Shown here one piece after another: positions 1-7,897 of a stretch of DNA of 36,800 nucleotides (positions are counted from its first letter, which is position 1; each line of letters begins with the position of its first letter). The position numbers and the translations under genes were made by a program. Source of the DNA: SIG607 sp045646245. Its GTDB lineage: Bacteria; Bacillota; Clostridia; Oscillospirales; Acutalibacteraceae. The notes under the pieces are model-generated. The model did no database searches. It was not told where the DNA came from and worked only from the letters and a program-made list of their open reading frames with translations. Location of the stretch: the NCBI GenBank assembly GCA_045646245.1, contig JAZRKJ010000043.1:1-36800 (forward strand), read 5' to 3'.

Positions 1-110
1 TTTGTCCTTGATTACTTAATTTCAATAAGAATCGTCGGGTCCTTTTTTGTTTGTCGTTGTTTAATTTTCAAGGTCCGTTCTGCTCGCCGTTTCCAGCGGA
101 CAGCTTATAT
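1..110 (-). other. Probable rRNA operon leader (5' untranscribed-gene side)
   Basis: Reading leftward from the tandem promoters, this stretch has no good ORF. It contains GGACCTTGAAAATT (63-76), which resembles the boxA antitermination element found in rRNA leaders of Firmicutes, followed by an A-rich AAACAACGACAAACAAAAAAGG run. Strong duplicated promoters plus a boxA-like site argue for an rRNA (or tRNA) operon that begins beyond the left edge. No mature rRNA sequence lies inside the window, so this is an inference. Confidence 0.5.
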
Positions 111-139
111 ATACTACCACAATCTTTTGCCTTTGTCAA
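111..139 (-). promoter_or_regulatory. Strong sigma-A promoter P2 (leftward)
   Basis: On the minus strand TTGACA (134-139), 17 bp, then TAGTAT (111-116). Four bases after the -10 comes AAGCTGTCCG, identical to the same position in P1 upstream. Together they form a tandem promoter pair. Confidence 0.75.
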
Positions 140-208
140 GACTTTTTTTATCTTTTTTAAAAGTTTTTTGCAGTAGTTTTTACTGCCCTTTTTTCGGACA
201 GCTTTATT

Positions 209-237
209 GTTATACTACATTTATGCCCACTTGTCAA
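209..237 (-). promoter_or_regulatory. Strong sigma-A promoter P1 (leftward), -35 inside sigF
   Basis: On the minus strand TTGACA (232-237), 17 bp, TATAAC (209-214), then four bases and AAGCTGTCCG as in P2. The -35 hexamer lies within the last codons of sigF (it encodes part of Val-Asp-Lys), so the coding end of sigF doubles as promoter DNA. Confidence 0.75.
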
Positions 238-925
238 CACTTTTTTGCAATTTTTTTAAACTTTTTTCATAAGGGTTCTCCAAAGCTCTCAGTTTTGCCA
301 AAATACGCTTTTCATTTCGGGAAACCTGCACTTGAGTCATATTCAAAATCTCCGCCGTTTCGCTTTGCGTTCTATACATATAATAACGGAGCTTTATGAG
401 CCTGCGTTCTTCAGGAGTTAAACCTTTAAGCAAAGCATCCACGTATATCTTATCATTTATCCGTTCTTCTTCACTTTCAACGGGTAAATCGATTTGCGAC
501 GTGCCTTCTTCGTCTTCAACAGTCAATGATTCGACCGGCATTAAAACGCATATTGCATCGCTCACTTCGTCTTTATCCACGCCAAGCGCGTCCGCTATCT
601 CACCGACTGTCGGTTCTCTTCCCCCTTCCTTTTCAAGCTGTTCTCTTGTTTTGGCAACCTTAAAAGACAATTCTTTAAGAGTTCGCGATACCTTTATAGC
701 GCCCGTATCACGAAACACCCTTTTAATTTCACCGATAATAGTCGGAACGGCATAGGTGGAAAACATAAGCCCTCTTGTTTCATCAAAACCGTTTGCCGCT
801 TTAATAAGTCCTATACATCCTATTTGAAAAAGGTCGTCATATTCTATTCCTCTGCCGACGAACTTTCCCGCACAAGCTCTTACCAAGCCGAAGTTATCTG
901 TTACAAGCTTTTCAACGTCAGGCAT
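221..925 (-). CDS. sigF: RNA polymerase sporulation sigma factor SigF
   Basis: Sigma-70 family factor of 234 aa; B. subtilis SigF is about 255, so the N-terminus is slightly short. Region 2 spans about residues 8-75 (YDDLFQIGCIGLIKA, FSTYAVPTIIGEIKR). Region 3 follows, and region 4 at about 165-212 contains the helix-turn-helix RTQSETAEILNMTQVQVSR. Its position as third gene after spoIIAA and spoIIAB, overlapping spoIIAB by 8 bp, identifies it as SigF (spoIIAC) rather than SigG. In the known system it directs early forespore transcription and is held inactive by SpoIIAB. The ATG at 925 has only a weak upstream ribosome site, so translational coupling to spoIIAB is likely. No terminator is visible before the leftward promoters, the first of which begins inside this gene. 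Confidence 0.97.
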   Translation of the reverse strand: MPDVEKLVTDNFGLVRACAGKFVGRGIEYDDLFQIGCIGLIKAANGFDETRGLMFSTYAVPTIIGEIKRVFRDTGAIKVSRTLKELSFKVAKTREQLEKEGGREPTVGEIADALGVDKDEVSDAICVLMPVESLTVEDEEGTSQIDLPVESEEERINDKIYVDALLKGLTPEERRLIKLRYYMYRTQSETAEILNMTQVQVSRNEKRILAKLRALENPYEKSLKKLQKSVDKWA

Positions 926-1361
926 TTTGTTTTACCCGCAATTCCAGCTTCTTGGTAAGCACAACGCTTGTCCCTTTTCCCACCGTTGACCTTACGTTTA
1001 TTTTATCGGTAAAGCTCTGCATAACCGCGAAGCCCAGTCCCGCACGTTCTCCTCCAACGGTGGTAAAAAGAGGTTCCATGGCTTCTTTTACATCGGGTAT
1101 GCCGCAGCCCTTGTCCTTTATTTTGATTTTTACCACGTTATCCTTGTATATTTCTACAGATATGTAAATCTTTCCTATACTGTTTTTATAAGCATGAACT
1201 ATGCAATTGGTAACCGCTTCCGACACCGCAGTTTTAATATCGTTCAGTTCCTCCAACGTCGGGTCTAATTGTGTCACGAAAGCCGCTACGGCGGCGCGGG
1301 CAAAAAATTCGTTTGCGGAGCAAGACTCCATTGTTAAAGAAAATTTATTTATCGGTTTCAA
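918..1361 (-). CDS. spoIIAB: Anti-sigma F factor / serine kinase SpoIIAB
   Basis: GHKL-fold ATPase of 147 aa. Visible motifs are the N box EAVTNCIVHAYKN (about 48-60), the G1 box KDKGCGIPD (about 82-90) and the ATP-lid/G2 motif GERAGLGFAVM (about 104-114). In the known switch it binds and blocks sigma F and also phosphorylates SpoIIAA. The start is a TTG at 1361: AGGAGG sits 8 bases before it, and the resulting N-terminus matches the family start better than the internal ATG at residue 11. It overlaps the end of spoIIAA by 17 bp and the start of sigF by 8 bp, as expected for a tightly coupled three-gene operon with fixed stoichiometry. Confidence 0.97.
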   Translation of the reverse strand: MKPINKFSLTMESCSANEFFARAAVAAFVTQLDPTLEELNDIKTAVSEAVTNCIVHAYKNSIGKIYISVEIYKDNVVKIKIKDKGCGIPDVKEAMEPLFTTVGGERAGLGFAVMQSFTDKINVRSTVGKGTSVVLTKKLELRVKQNA

Positions 1362-1680
1362 TTTTAAATCCTCCTACGTCCATTTTTGCAAGTCTTTCTA
1401 TTCCTGCAAGTTTCATTACTTTTGTTATTTGGGGAGAGGTTCCCGTTACGTGCATAGCAGCACCGGTTCGCTGAAGATTTCTAAACCTTCCCATTACCAG
1501 TCCAATACCCGAACTATCCATAAAAGTTACGCCCGAAAAGTCCAACACTAACAAGGTGGGAATGTTCAGTTCAACCGCATTATCTATGGCTTCTCGCATT
1601 TCTCTGGCGCTATGATGGTCCAGTTCTCCGCCAAGGTACGCAGTAACCACTTCTCCTTTTACGCTTATTTTCACCGACAT
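1345..1680 (-). CDS. spoIIAA: Anti-sigma F factor antagonist SpoIIAA
   Basis: STAS-domain protein of 111 aa, the usual size. The phosphorylation motif is in DFSGVTFMDSSGIGLVMGR; the first Ser of DSSGIG corresponds to the residue phosphorylated by SpoIIAB. Dephosphorylated SpoIIAA frees sigma F from SpoIIAB. The ATG at 1680 is chosen because GGGAGG lies a few bases upstream and residues upstream of it are not STAS-like. First gene of spoIIAA-spoIIAB-sigF. A sigma-H promoter would be expected; a poor match is present upstream but its spacing is off. Confidence 0.95.
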   Translation of the reverse strand: MSVKISVKGEVVTAYLGGELDHHSAREMREAIDNAVELNIPTLLVLDFSGVTFMDSSGIGLVMGRFRNLQRTGAAMHVTGTSPQITKVMKLAGIERLAKMDVGGFKIETDK

Positions 1681-1734
1681 TTTAGCTTTCCTCCCGTATT
1701 TATAAATCTTTTGAAAGTATTCTATCACAAGCAA

Positions 1735-1772
1735 AATAAAAAACCTGTCGAAGGGCGTCGACAGGTTTAAAT
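1735..1772 (-). terminator. Bidirectional terminator after the C39 lipoprotein gene
   Basis: A perfect 11-bp stem (AAACCTGTCGA with TCGACAGGTTT, loop AGGGCG) at 1741-1768 is followed by a T run on both strands. On the minus strand it ends the transcript of the lipoprotein gene and insulates spoIIAA. Confidence 0.8.
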
Positions 1773-1787
1773 TTTTTATAATTCATT

Positions 1788-2702
1788 TCAGTATATAACT
1801 ACACATTGCGACTCAAGGGCAATATATCTCGATTTAACCGTTTTTAAATCGTATTCAACAATACCTTTCATAGGGTCGGAGATAATAGCCACGCTGCGAT
1901 CCAGATCATAGCCTATAAGTACGAGACAATGCTCAGGTGTGATCCATTTTACGGTATTTCCGTCCTCAACAACCCATTCATAGCAATAATACGGCTTTGC
2001 CATATTAAGAGTACCCCATATAACAACAGGTCTTCCGCATTCTATTTCAAGAAGGAGTTGTTCGAACATCATACCGCTGCAATTGTATGCAACAAGGCTA
2101 CTCCCCTGTTCTGCAAGGTACTTATTTGCCGCTTCGGTTATAGGCTGAGCATAACAGCCAAAGCCCGAACTGTATCTGGGATTGCCCACAAACACCTCCC
2201 AAAAGTTTTTACTTGTATTTGATTTAGGAAGATAATTATCCGCCATCTCTGTTTTTGTAACATTATAGCCGTAATAGTTCAACACTGTGGTCAGCGAAGT
2301 AATTTCACAACCGGTAGGAAGCTCAGGTCGTTGCGGAAGATAGGCAACATCAAGCTTCACACTTTTCTGAGTCAGCATATAATCATCAATGGATACTTGA
2401 GGAACAGAGATAGGCGTTTTTTCAAAAGTGGAGGTCACAGAAGACGAATTTTCCGAAGAATCATTCCAAAGATCCGAATTCAGTCCCATAGAATACTGTG
2501 AGTCATCATCAACAAATGTATCCTCTTTATCCTCTTCTGTTATTTCTTCTGATTCTGATTCTTCATCATAATAAACCGTTTTATCAGCGGAATCATTATC
2601 TTCGTTAATTTTAGGGTCGGAGCAGGAAACCAGAAGTACAGATACCGAAATCAAAACACATAATAAAGAAACATATAAACAATTTGTTTTTTTCACATTC
2701 AT
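1788..2702 (-). CDS. Lipoprotein with C39-like cysteine peptidase domain
   Basis: A secreted lipoprotein of 304 aa. The hydrophobic signal ends in LLVSC, with the lipidated Cys near residue 27. A strongly acidic linker of about 40 residues (EESESEEITEEDKED) follows, then a peptidase C39_2-type domain from about 115 to the C-terminus. The likely catalytic residues are Cys132 in PTGCEITS, His258 in PEHCLVLIGYD and Asp276 in ISDPMKG. The family adopts a papain-like fold; the substrate cannot be told from sequence. There is no ABC transporter, so a bacteriocin-processing role is not indicated. The ATG at 2702 is preferred over the GTG one codon upstream because AAAGG is then 5 bases away. It is monocistronic, with terminators on both sides. 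Confidence 0.85.
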   Translation of the reverse strand: MNVKKTNCLYVSLLCVLISVSVLLVSCSDPKINEDNDSADKTVYYDEESESEEITEEDKEDTFVDDDSQYSMGLNSDLWNDSSENSSSVTSTFEKTPISVPQVSIDDYMLTQKSVKLDVAYLPQRPELPTGCEITSLTTVLNYYGYNVTKTEMADNYLPKSNTSKNFWEVFVGNPRYSSGFGCYAQPITEAANKYLAEQGSSLVAYNCSGMMFEQLLLEIECGRPVVIWGTLNMAKPYYCYEWVVEDGNTVKWITPEHCLVLIGYDLDRSVAIISDPMKGIVEYDLKTVKSRYIALESQCVVIY

Positions 2703-2767
2703 CACTGCCTTTTTAACGTTCTATAATATATAACGATACGAACATACTGTTTTGTGACAAAATTTTC

Positions 2768-2807
2768 AAAAAAAATCGGAAGATTCCTAAAATGAAATCT
2801 TCCGATT
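2768..2807 (-). terminator. Rho-independent terminator of valS
   Basis: An 11-bp stem AATCGGAAGAT / ATCTTCCGATT (2774-2784 and 2797-2807) is followed on the minus strand by a run of T, just after the valS stop codon. Confidence 0.85.
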
Positions 2808-2830
2808 CTTTTGCACACTTATATATCTTT

Positions 2831-5461
2831 TTACTGCATTGCCTTAAGGTCTTCGATACTTTGATTTATGAGTTCGATTTTATCTTCAACCTTTTTAAGC
2901 TTTTCACGCTGTTCGTTAAGAACTGCCTCGGGAGCCTTTGCTACAAATCCGGGGTTATTAAGCTTCTTTTCAAAGAAGGCTTTGTCATCAAGAGCTTTCT
3001 TAAGGTCTTTATTAAGACGAACAAGCTCGGCAGTTACGTCAACAAGCTCATTCATAGGAATATAAACGTTAGCGGCATCTGTAACAACACGAACAGCTCC
3101 GGGAATATCAAAGCTATCCCCTACCTCTACTTCACTTGCGCTTGCAAGACGGATAAAGAAGGAAGTACCCGCCTTGAACACGTCTTTAAAGGAAGTAGCA
3201 ATACAAATCTTAGCTTTACGTGAGGGAGGAACGTTCATTTCACTTCTGCGGTTTCTTATTGCCTTAATAGCATCCATAACCTTTTCGAAATCCTCTTCTT
3301 CCTTTGAGAAGTCAAGGGCAGTATTATAGGTAGGCCATTCGCTTATCATAATAGATTCGCCGTTATGGGGCAAGGACTGCCAGATTTCTTCGGTAATATA
3401 CGGCATAAAGGGATGCAGAAGCTTTAATGTGTTACTAAGAACATAAACGAGAACGCTTCTGGCAGCATCGGCTGCAGCTTCGTCTTCACCGTTAAGACGA
3501 GCCTTGCAAATTTCAATATACCAGTCGCAATATACATCCCAAATAAAATCGTAAAGCTTTTGAGCAGCAAGACCAAGCTCATATTTATCGATATTCTCGG
3601 TAACGTCTTTTACAAGCTTATTGTACTTAGAGAGAATCCACTTATCTTCAAGAGCAAGTGTTTCAGGAAGAGCGGTAACCTCGTCATTCTTAAGGTTCAT
3701 AAGAAGGAAACGAGCCGCATTCCAAATCTTATTAGCAAAGTTACGGCTTGCTTCAACACGAGCAGGGATATAACGCATATCGTTACCCGGACTGTTGCCG
3801 GTAATAAGAGAGAAACGAAGAGCGTCGGCGCCGTAGTTGTCTATGATTTCAAGAGGATCAACACCGTTACCCAGAGACTTAGACATCTTTCTGCCTTGTT
3901 CATCTCTTACAAGGCCGTGAATAAGAACAGTATCAAAGGGCACTTCACCCGTATGCTCAATGCCAGAGAACATCATACGCATTACCCAGAAAGGAATAAT
4001 ATCGTAACCGGTAACAAGGGTATTGGTGGGATAATAATGCTTTAAGTCTTCGGTATTATCAGGCCAACCAAGAGTAGAGAAAGGCCAAAGAGCCGAAGAG
4101 AACCAAGTATCAAGAGTATCAGGGTCTTGCTTAATATTTTTGCTGCCGCACTTGGCACAACAAGCGGCATCAGTTTTAGAAACGGTAATTTCTCCACAGT
4201 CTTGACAATACCACGCAGGTATACGGTGACCCCACCAAAGCTGACGGGAAATGCACCAATCGCGGATATTTTCAAGCCAATGGAAATAAACCTTTTCAAA
4301 ACGTTGGGGAACGAATTTGGTTTCACCGTTTTTAACCGCTTCGATAGCAGGGGCTGCTAAAGGCTTCATTTTAACAAACCATTGCTTTGACACTCTGGGT
4401 TCAACGGTAGTTGAGCAACGGTAACAAGTACCAACGTTATGGTTATAATCTTCAATTTTAACTAAAGCGCCCTCAGCTTCAAGGTCTTTAACAATAGCCT
4501 TTCTTGCCTCGTAGCGGTCCATTCCCGCATAAGCGGGATAATCGTCAATAATTTTAGCATCGTCAGTCATTACGTTAATAACAGGAAGATTATGACGAAG
4601 TCCGACTTCAAAGTCGTTAGGGTCATGAGCAGGTGTGATTTTAACAACGCCCGTACCAAAATCCATTTCAACGTAATCGTCGGCAACAATGGGAATTTCT
4701 CTATGAACAATGGGAAGAATAAGAGTTTTACCAACTAAATCTTTATACCGTTCATCATTCGGGTTTACCGCAACAGCAGTATCACCAAGGAGAGTTTCAG
4801 GACGTGTGGTAGCAAGCTCCAAATAACCGCTACCGTCGGCAAGAGGATAACGAAGGTGCCAAAAATGACCCGCTTGGTCTTCGTATTCTACTTCCGCATC
4901 GGAAATAGAAGTAAGACAATGTGGGCACCAGTTTATTATACGTTCACCTCTGTATATAAGGTCTTTTTCATAAAGATTAACAAATACTTCTTTTACAGCC
5001 TTATTACAGCCTTCGTCCATAGTAAAACGAAGTCTGTCCCAGTCACAGGAAGAACCCAGCTTTTTAAGCTGTTGAATAATTCTACCGCCGTACTGTTCTT
5101 TCCATTCCCATGCGCGTTTTAAGAAGCCTTCTCTTCCAAGATCTTCCTTAGTAATGCCTTCTTCACGCATTTTCTCTACGATTTTTGCTTCAGTAGCGAT
5201 AGATGCGTGGTCAGTACCGGGAAGCCAAAGGGTATCAAAGCCCTGCATTCTCTTAAAACGGATCAATGCGTCCTGAAGGGTGTTATCAAGAGCGTGACCC
5301 ATATGAAGCTGACCGGTAATATTTGGAGGAGGAATAACTATAGTATAAGTTCTCTTTCCTTCCTCTCTTTTCGCGTGAAAGTATTTACCCTCTAACCATG
5401 AAGAATATATTCTGTCTTCAACATCTTTCGGGTTATACTGTTTTGCCAATTCTTTTGCCAC
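2831..5461 (-). CDS. valS: Valyl-tRNA synthetase
   Basis: Class I aminoacyl-tRNA synthetase of 876 aa, a normal length. The HIGH motif is in PPPNITGQLHMGHAL (about residue 45-58) and the KMSKS motif in GRKMSKSLGNGVD (about 525). An editing (CP1) domain lies between them. The C-terminal anticodon-binding domain and a coiled-coil arm (LNKDLKKALDDKAFFEKKL to the end) are intact. It charges tRNA-Val with valine in the cytoplasm. The GTG at 5461 is chosen because GGAGG lies 8 bases upstream; an upstream in-frame ATG at 5488 would bury that ribosome site inside the coding region. It has its own consensus promoter with a leader of only about 30 nt, so there is no room for a T-box. Confidence 0.98.
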   Translation of the reverse strand: MAKELAKQYNPKDVEDRIYSSWLEGKYFHAKREEGKRTYTIVIPPPNITGQLHMGHALDNTLQDALIRFKRMQGFDTLWLPGTDHASIATEAKIVEKMREEGITKEDLGREGFLKRAWEWKEQYGGRIIQQLKKLGSSCDWDRLRFTMDEGCNKAVKEVFVNLYEKDLIYRGERIINWCPHCLTSISDAEVEYEDQAGHFWHLRYPLADGSGYLELATTRPETLLGDTAVAVNPNDERYKDLVGKTLILPIVHREIPIVADDYVEMDFGTGVVKITPAHDPNDFEVGLRHNLPVINVMTDDAKIIDDYPAYAGMDRYEARKAIVKDLEAEGALVKIEDYNHNVGTCYRCSTTVEPRVSKQWFVKMKPLAAPAIEAVKNGETKFVPQRFEKVYFHWLENIRDWCISRQLWWGHRIPAWYCQDCGEITVSKTDAACCAKCGSKNIKQDPDTLDTWFSSALWPFSTLGWPDNTEDLKHYYPTNTLVTGYDIIPFWVMRMMFSGIEHTGEVPFDTVLIHGLVRDEQGRKMSKSLGNGVDPLEIIDNYGADALRFSLITGNSPGNDMRYIPARVEASRNFANKIWNAARFLLMNLKNDEVTALPETLALEDKWILSKYNKLVKDVTENIDKYELGLAAQKLYDFIWDVYCDWYIEICKARLNGEDEAAADAARSVLVYVLSNTLKLLHPFMPYITEEIWQSLPHNGESIMISEWPTYNTALDFSKEEEDFEKVMDAIKAIRNRRSEMNVPPSRKAKICIATSFKDVFKAGTSFFIRLASASEVEVGDSFDIPGAVRVVTDAANVYIPMNELVDVTAELVRLNKDLKKALDDKAFFEKKLNNPGFVAKAPEAVLNEQREKLKKVEDKIELINQSIEDLKAMQ

Positions 5462-5497
5462 AAGAGTTTCCTCCGAATCTATTATCAAATCTTAATA

Positions 5498-5526
5498 ATA
5501 ATATACCTTAAGTAAAGTTTTGTCAA
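5498..5526 (-). promoter_or_regulatory. Sigma-A promoter of valS
   Basis: Minus strand TTGACA (5521-5526), 17 bp, TATTAT (5498-5503), about 37 bp before the valS GTG. Confidence 0.8.
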
Positions 5527-5568
5527 ATATTTAATGAATAAGATAACAAAAAAAGGATAATATAATTT

Positions 5569-5627
5569 TGTCGGAAGCTTTCGCGTTTGCTCATCTTCCG
5601 ACAGTCGCTCAAGAATACTTGGGCGAC
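5569..5627 (-). terminator. Two tandem hairpins between parC and valS
   Basis: Reading leftward after the parC stop come two stems: GTCGCCCAAG / CTTGAGCGAC (5604-5627, loop of 4, one G-U pair) and TGTCGGAAG / CTTCCGACA (5569-5603, 17-nt loop). They probably end the parE-parC transcript. The T tract after the second is poor (AAAATTATATT). A better T run lies on the opposite side, so strand and function are uncertain. Confidence 0.45.
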
Positions 5628-5636
5628 TTTGCCTTT

Positions 5637-7883
5637 TTAATCTAAATCAATTCCGTCCTGTTTACCGCCGCCAACGGGCTTGTTGCCTGCCGCAGGCAGG
5701 GTGCGGGTACGAAGCCTATGCTCGTTTTCAAGCATACCCTTTTCGTAAATTTTTACTTCCTCTATTTTCTGTCCGCGCTTTTGGGTCATAACGGCAATAC
5801 CGCCGTTGTCTTTAACACCTTTTACAGGCACAGCGGCGCTGCTTACTATAAGAACTCTGCCGTTGCTTGAACGAAGTACAAGGTCTTTTTCTTCCGGCAT
5901 ATAAATTGCACAGAACAAGGGGAACTTTTCACAGTATGCTTTTATAAGCTTCTTACGGTTGGTTTTTGTTTCATAGGAAGAAAGGGCAACCTTTGAAATC
6001 CTGCCGTTTTCGTAAACGAAAAGCATATTACCAATGTACTTATCCACTACCGCCATATATACGGGGACTTCCCCTTCGTCAAAATTAAGCTTGGCGGGAA
6101 TATAATCACCCAATACACTCGCTTTTGTTTCGGAGAATTCTTCGGCGCAAGTTTTATAAACCTGTTGCTTATTGGTAAAGAAAAGCAATTCCGCAGCGTT
6201 GGTAGATTCAACGGTTTGGGTAATAAAGTCGCCCTCTTTACATTTTTGTTCGCCGCTCATTCTAAGAGACTGAGGAGTGATTTTCTTGAAATATCCGTCA
6301 TTTGTAAAGAAGAAGGTAACAGGAGAATTATCAACTTCCTTTTCTTCGGCAGAATTATCCACAGCTCCCTCGGCACTTATAATTTTAGTGCGACGTTCCT
6401 TACCGTACTTTTTAATAACTTCGGTAAGTTCATTAACTATAATTTTAAGAACTCTGGATTTGGATTTGAATATTTCTTCCATTTCCTCAATTTCTTTTTC
6501 GAGTTTTTCAATATCTTCAAGTCTTTTAAGTATATATTCACGGTTTAAATGACGAAGTTTAATTTCAGCTACGTATTCGGCTTGTATTTCGTCAATTCCA
6601 AAACCAATCATAAGGTTGGGAACCACTTCTTTTTCTTCGGCGGTTTCCCTTACGATTTTAATAGCCTTATCAATATCCAATAAAATCTTTCCAAGACCCT
6701 TTAAAAGGTGGAGACGGTCTTTGGCTTTGGAAAGGCTATAATATATTCTTCTTCTGACACATTCGGTTCTAAAGGCAACCCATTCACTTATAATTTCCTT
6801 AACGCCAAGTACGTTGGGGCAACCCGCAATAAGGATATTGAAATTGCAAGAAAAACTATCCTGCATAGGAGTAAGCTTGTACACCTTTTTCATAAACTTA
6901 TCGGCATCAACGCCGCGTTTTAAATCAATAGTTATTTTAAGGCCGCTCAGGTCGGTTTCGTCGCGAATATCGTTTATTTCGGTAATCTTTTTAAGCTTTA
7001 CAAGCTCCACCACCTTTTCGATAATCGCTTCGCTGGTGGTGGTTGGTGGAATTTCCGTAATGTCGATACAGTTGTTCTTTTTATCATAAGTATAAACACC
7101 GCGCACCTTGAAACCGCCTCTTCCGGTTTCATAGATTTTCTCCATTTCCGCTCTGTCGTAAAGCAGCTCGCCACCCACGGGAAAATCAGGTGCAAGAAGA
7201 GTATCAGCAATATTTATGTCGTTATCCTTAATATAAGCAATGGTTGTTTCGCAAACTTCCTTTAAGTTAAAGGAACAAATATTACTTGCCATACCTGCGG
7301 CAATACCCATATTGGAGTTAACAAGCACAGTTGGGAAGGTTACGGGGAAAAGTATAGGTTCCTTCATTGTGGCATCGTAGTTATCTACGAAATCAACGGT
7401 GTCCTTGTCAATATCGGCAAAAAGCTCCGCAGAAATAGGGGCAAGTTTTGCTTCGGTATAACGGGATGCGGCGTAAGCCATATCACGGGAATAGGCTTTA
7501 CCGAAAGAACCCTTTGAAGCAACAAAGGGGTGAAGTAAGGCTTCATATCCTTCACTAAGCCTTACCATAGTTTCATAAATGGCGGCGTCGCCGTGAGGGT
7601 TCAATTGCATTGTTCTGCCAACGATATTGGCGGATTTTATAGTCGAACCGTTCAAAAGCCCCATATTATACATTGTATAAAGGAGTTTACGGTGGGAGGG
7701 TTTAAAGCCGTCAATTTCCGGAATAGCACGGGACACTATAATGCTCATAGCATAAGGCATAAAGTTGGATTTTAAGGTTTCGGTAACCTCTTGGTCAATA
7801 ACCGTACCCGCGCCTGCTATATACGCGGCAGGACCCTTCTTTTGGGGAGCCGCTTCCTGTTCTTTCTTTTTTCTTGGAGCCAT
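5637..7883 (-). CDS. parC: Type IIA topoisomerase subunit A, ParC-like
   Basis: 748 aa, near ParC size and shorter than typical GyrA. A basic N-terminal tail (MAPRKKK) leads into the breakage-reunion domain IPEIDGFKPSHRKLLYTMY. The winged-helix quinolone region reads HGDAAIYE (97-104). The active-site Arg-Tyr pair is R141-Y142 in AASRYTEAKL, which makes the covalent DNA link. A long coiled-coil segment (about 410-490) and a degenerate C-terminal beta-propeller follow. No GyrA box (QRRGGKG-like) is visible, favouring topoisomerase IV over gyrase. The Ser that normally binds quinolones is Ala100 and the Asp is Glu104. It starts 14 bp after parE and has a poor ribosome site. The family is a divergent clostridial branch, so the gyrase/topo IV name is less sure than the fold. 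Confidence 0.88.
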   Translation of the reverse strand: MAPRKKKEQEAAPQKKGPAAYIAGAGTVIDQEVTETLKSNFMPYAMSIIVSRAIPEIDGFKPSHRKLLYTMYNMGLLNGSTIKSANIVGRTMQLNPHGDAAIYETMVRLSEGYEALLHPFVASKGSFGKAYSRDMAYAASRYTEAKLAPISAELFADIDKDTVDFVDNYDATMKEPILFPVTFPTVLVNSNMGIAAGMASNICSFNLKEVCETTIAYIKDNDINIADTLLAPDFPVGGELLYDRAEMEKIYETGRGGFKVRGVYTYDKKNNCIDITEIPPTTTSEAIIEKVVELVKLKKITEINDIRDETDLSGLKITIDLKRGVDADKFMKKVYKLTPMQDSFSCNFNILIAGCPNVLGVKEIISEWVAFRTECVRRRIYYSLSKAKDRLHLLKGLGKILLDIDKAIKIVRETAEEKEVVPNLMIGFGIDEIQAEYVAEIKLRHLNREYILKRLEDIEKLEKEIEEMEEIFKSKSRVLKIIVNELTEVIKKYGKERRTKIISAEGAVDNSAEEKEVDNSPVTFFFTNDGYFKKITPQSLRMSGEQKCKEGDFITQTVESTNAAELLFFTNKQQVYKTCAEEFSETKASVLGDYIPAKLNFDEGEVPVYMAVVDKYIGNMLFVYENGRISKVALSSYETKTNRKKLIKAYCEKFPLFCAIYMPEEKDLVLRSSNGRVLIVSSAAVPVKGVKDNGGIAVMTQKRGQKIEEVKIYEKGMLENEHRLRTRTLPAAGNKPVGGGKQDGIDLD

Positions 7884-7897
7884 ATATTTCTTTCTCC

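Noticed and set aside
170..194. Small hairpin GCAGTA/TACTGC with a T run on the plus strand
   Set aside because: Only a 6-bp stem, on the strand with no gene to terminate; it lies between the two leftward promoters.
1717..1748. Sigma-H-like promoter (ACAGGTTTT ... ATAGAATAC) before spoIIAA
   Set aside because: The spacing between the boxes is 14 rather than the usual 11-12, and the AGG lies in the terminator stem, so I did not annotate it.
2703..2765. Promoter of the C39 lipoprotein gene
   Set aside because: TTGTCA and TATATT-like boxes occur, but I found no pair with acceptable spacing.
4856..5122. Long plus-strand frames opposite valS, polC and other minus genes
   Set aside because: They have no ribosome sites or recognisable domains and lie wholly within well-supported genes on the other strand.
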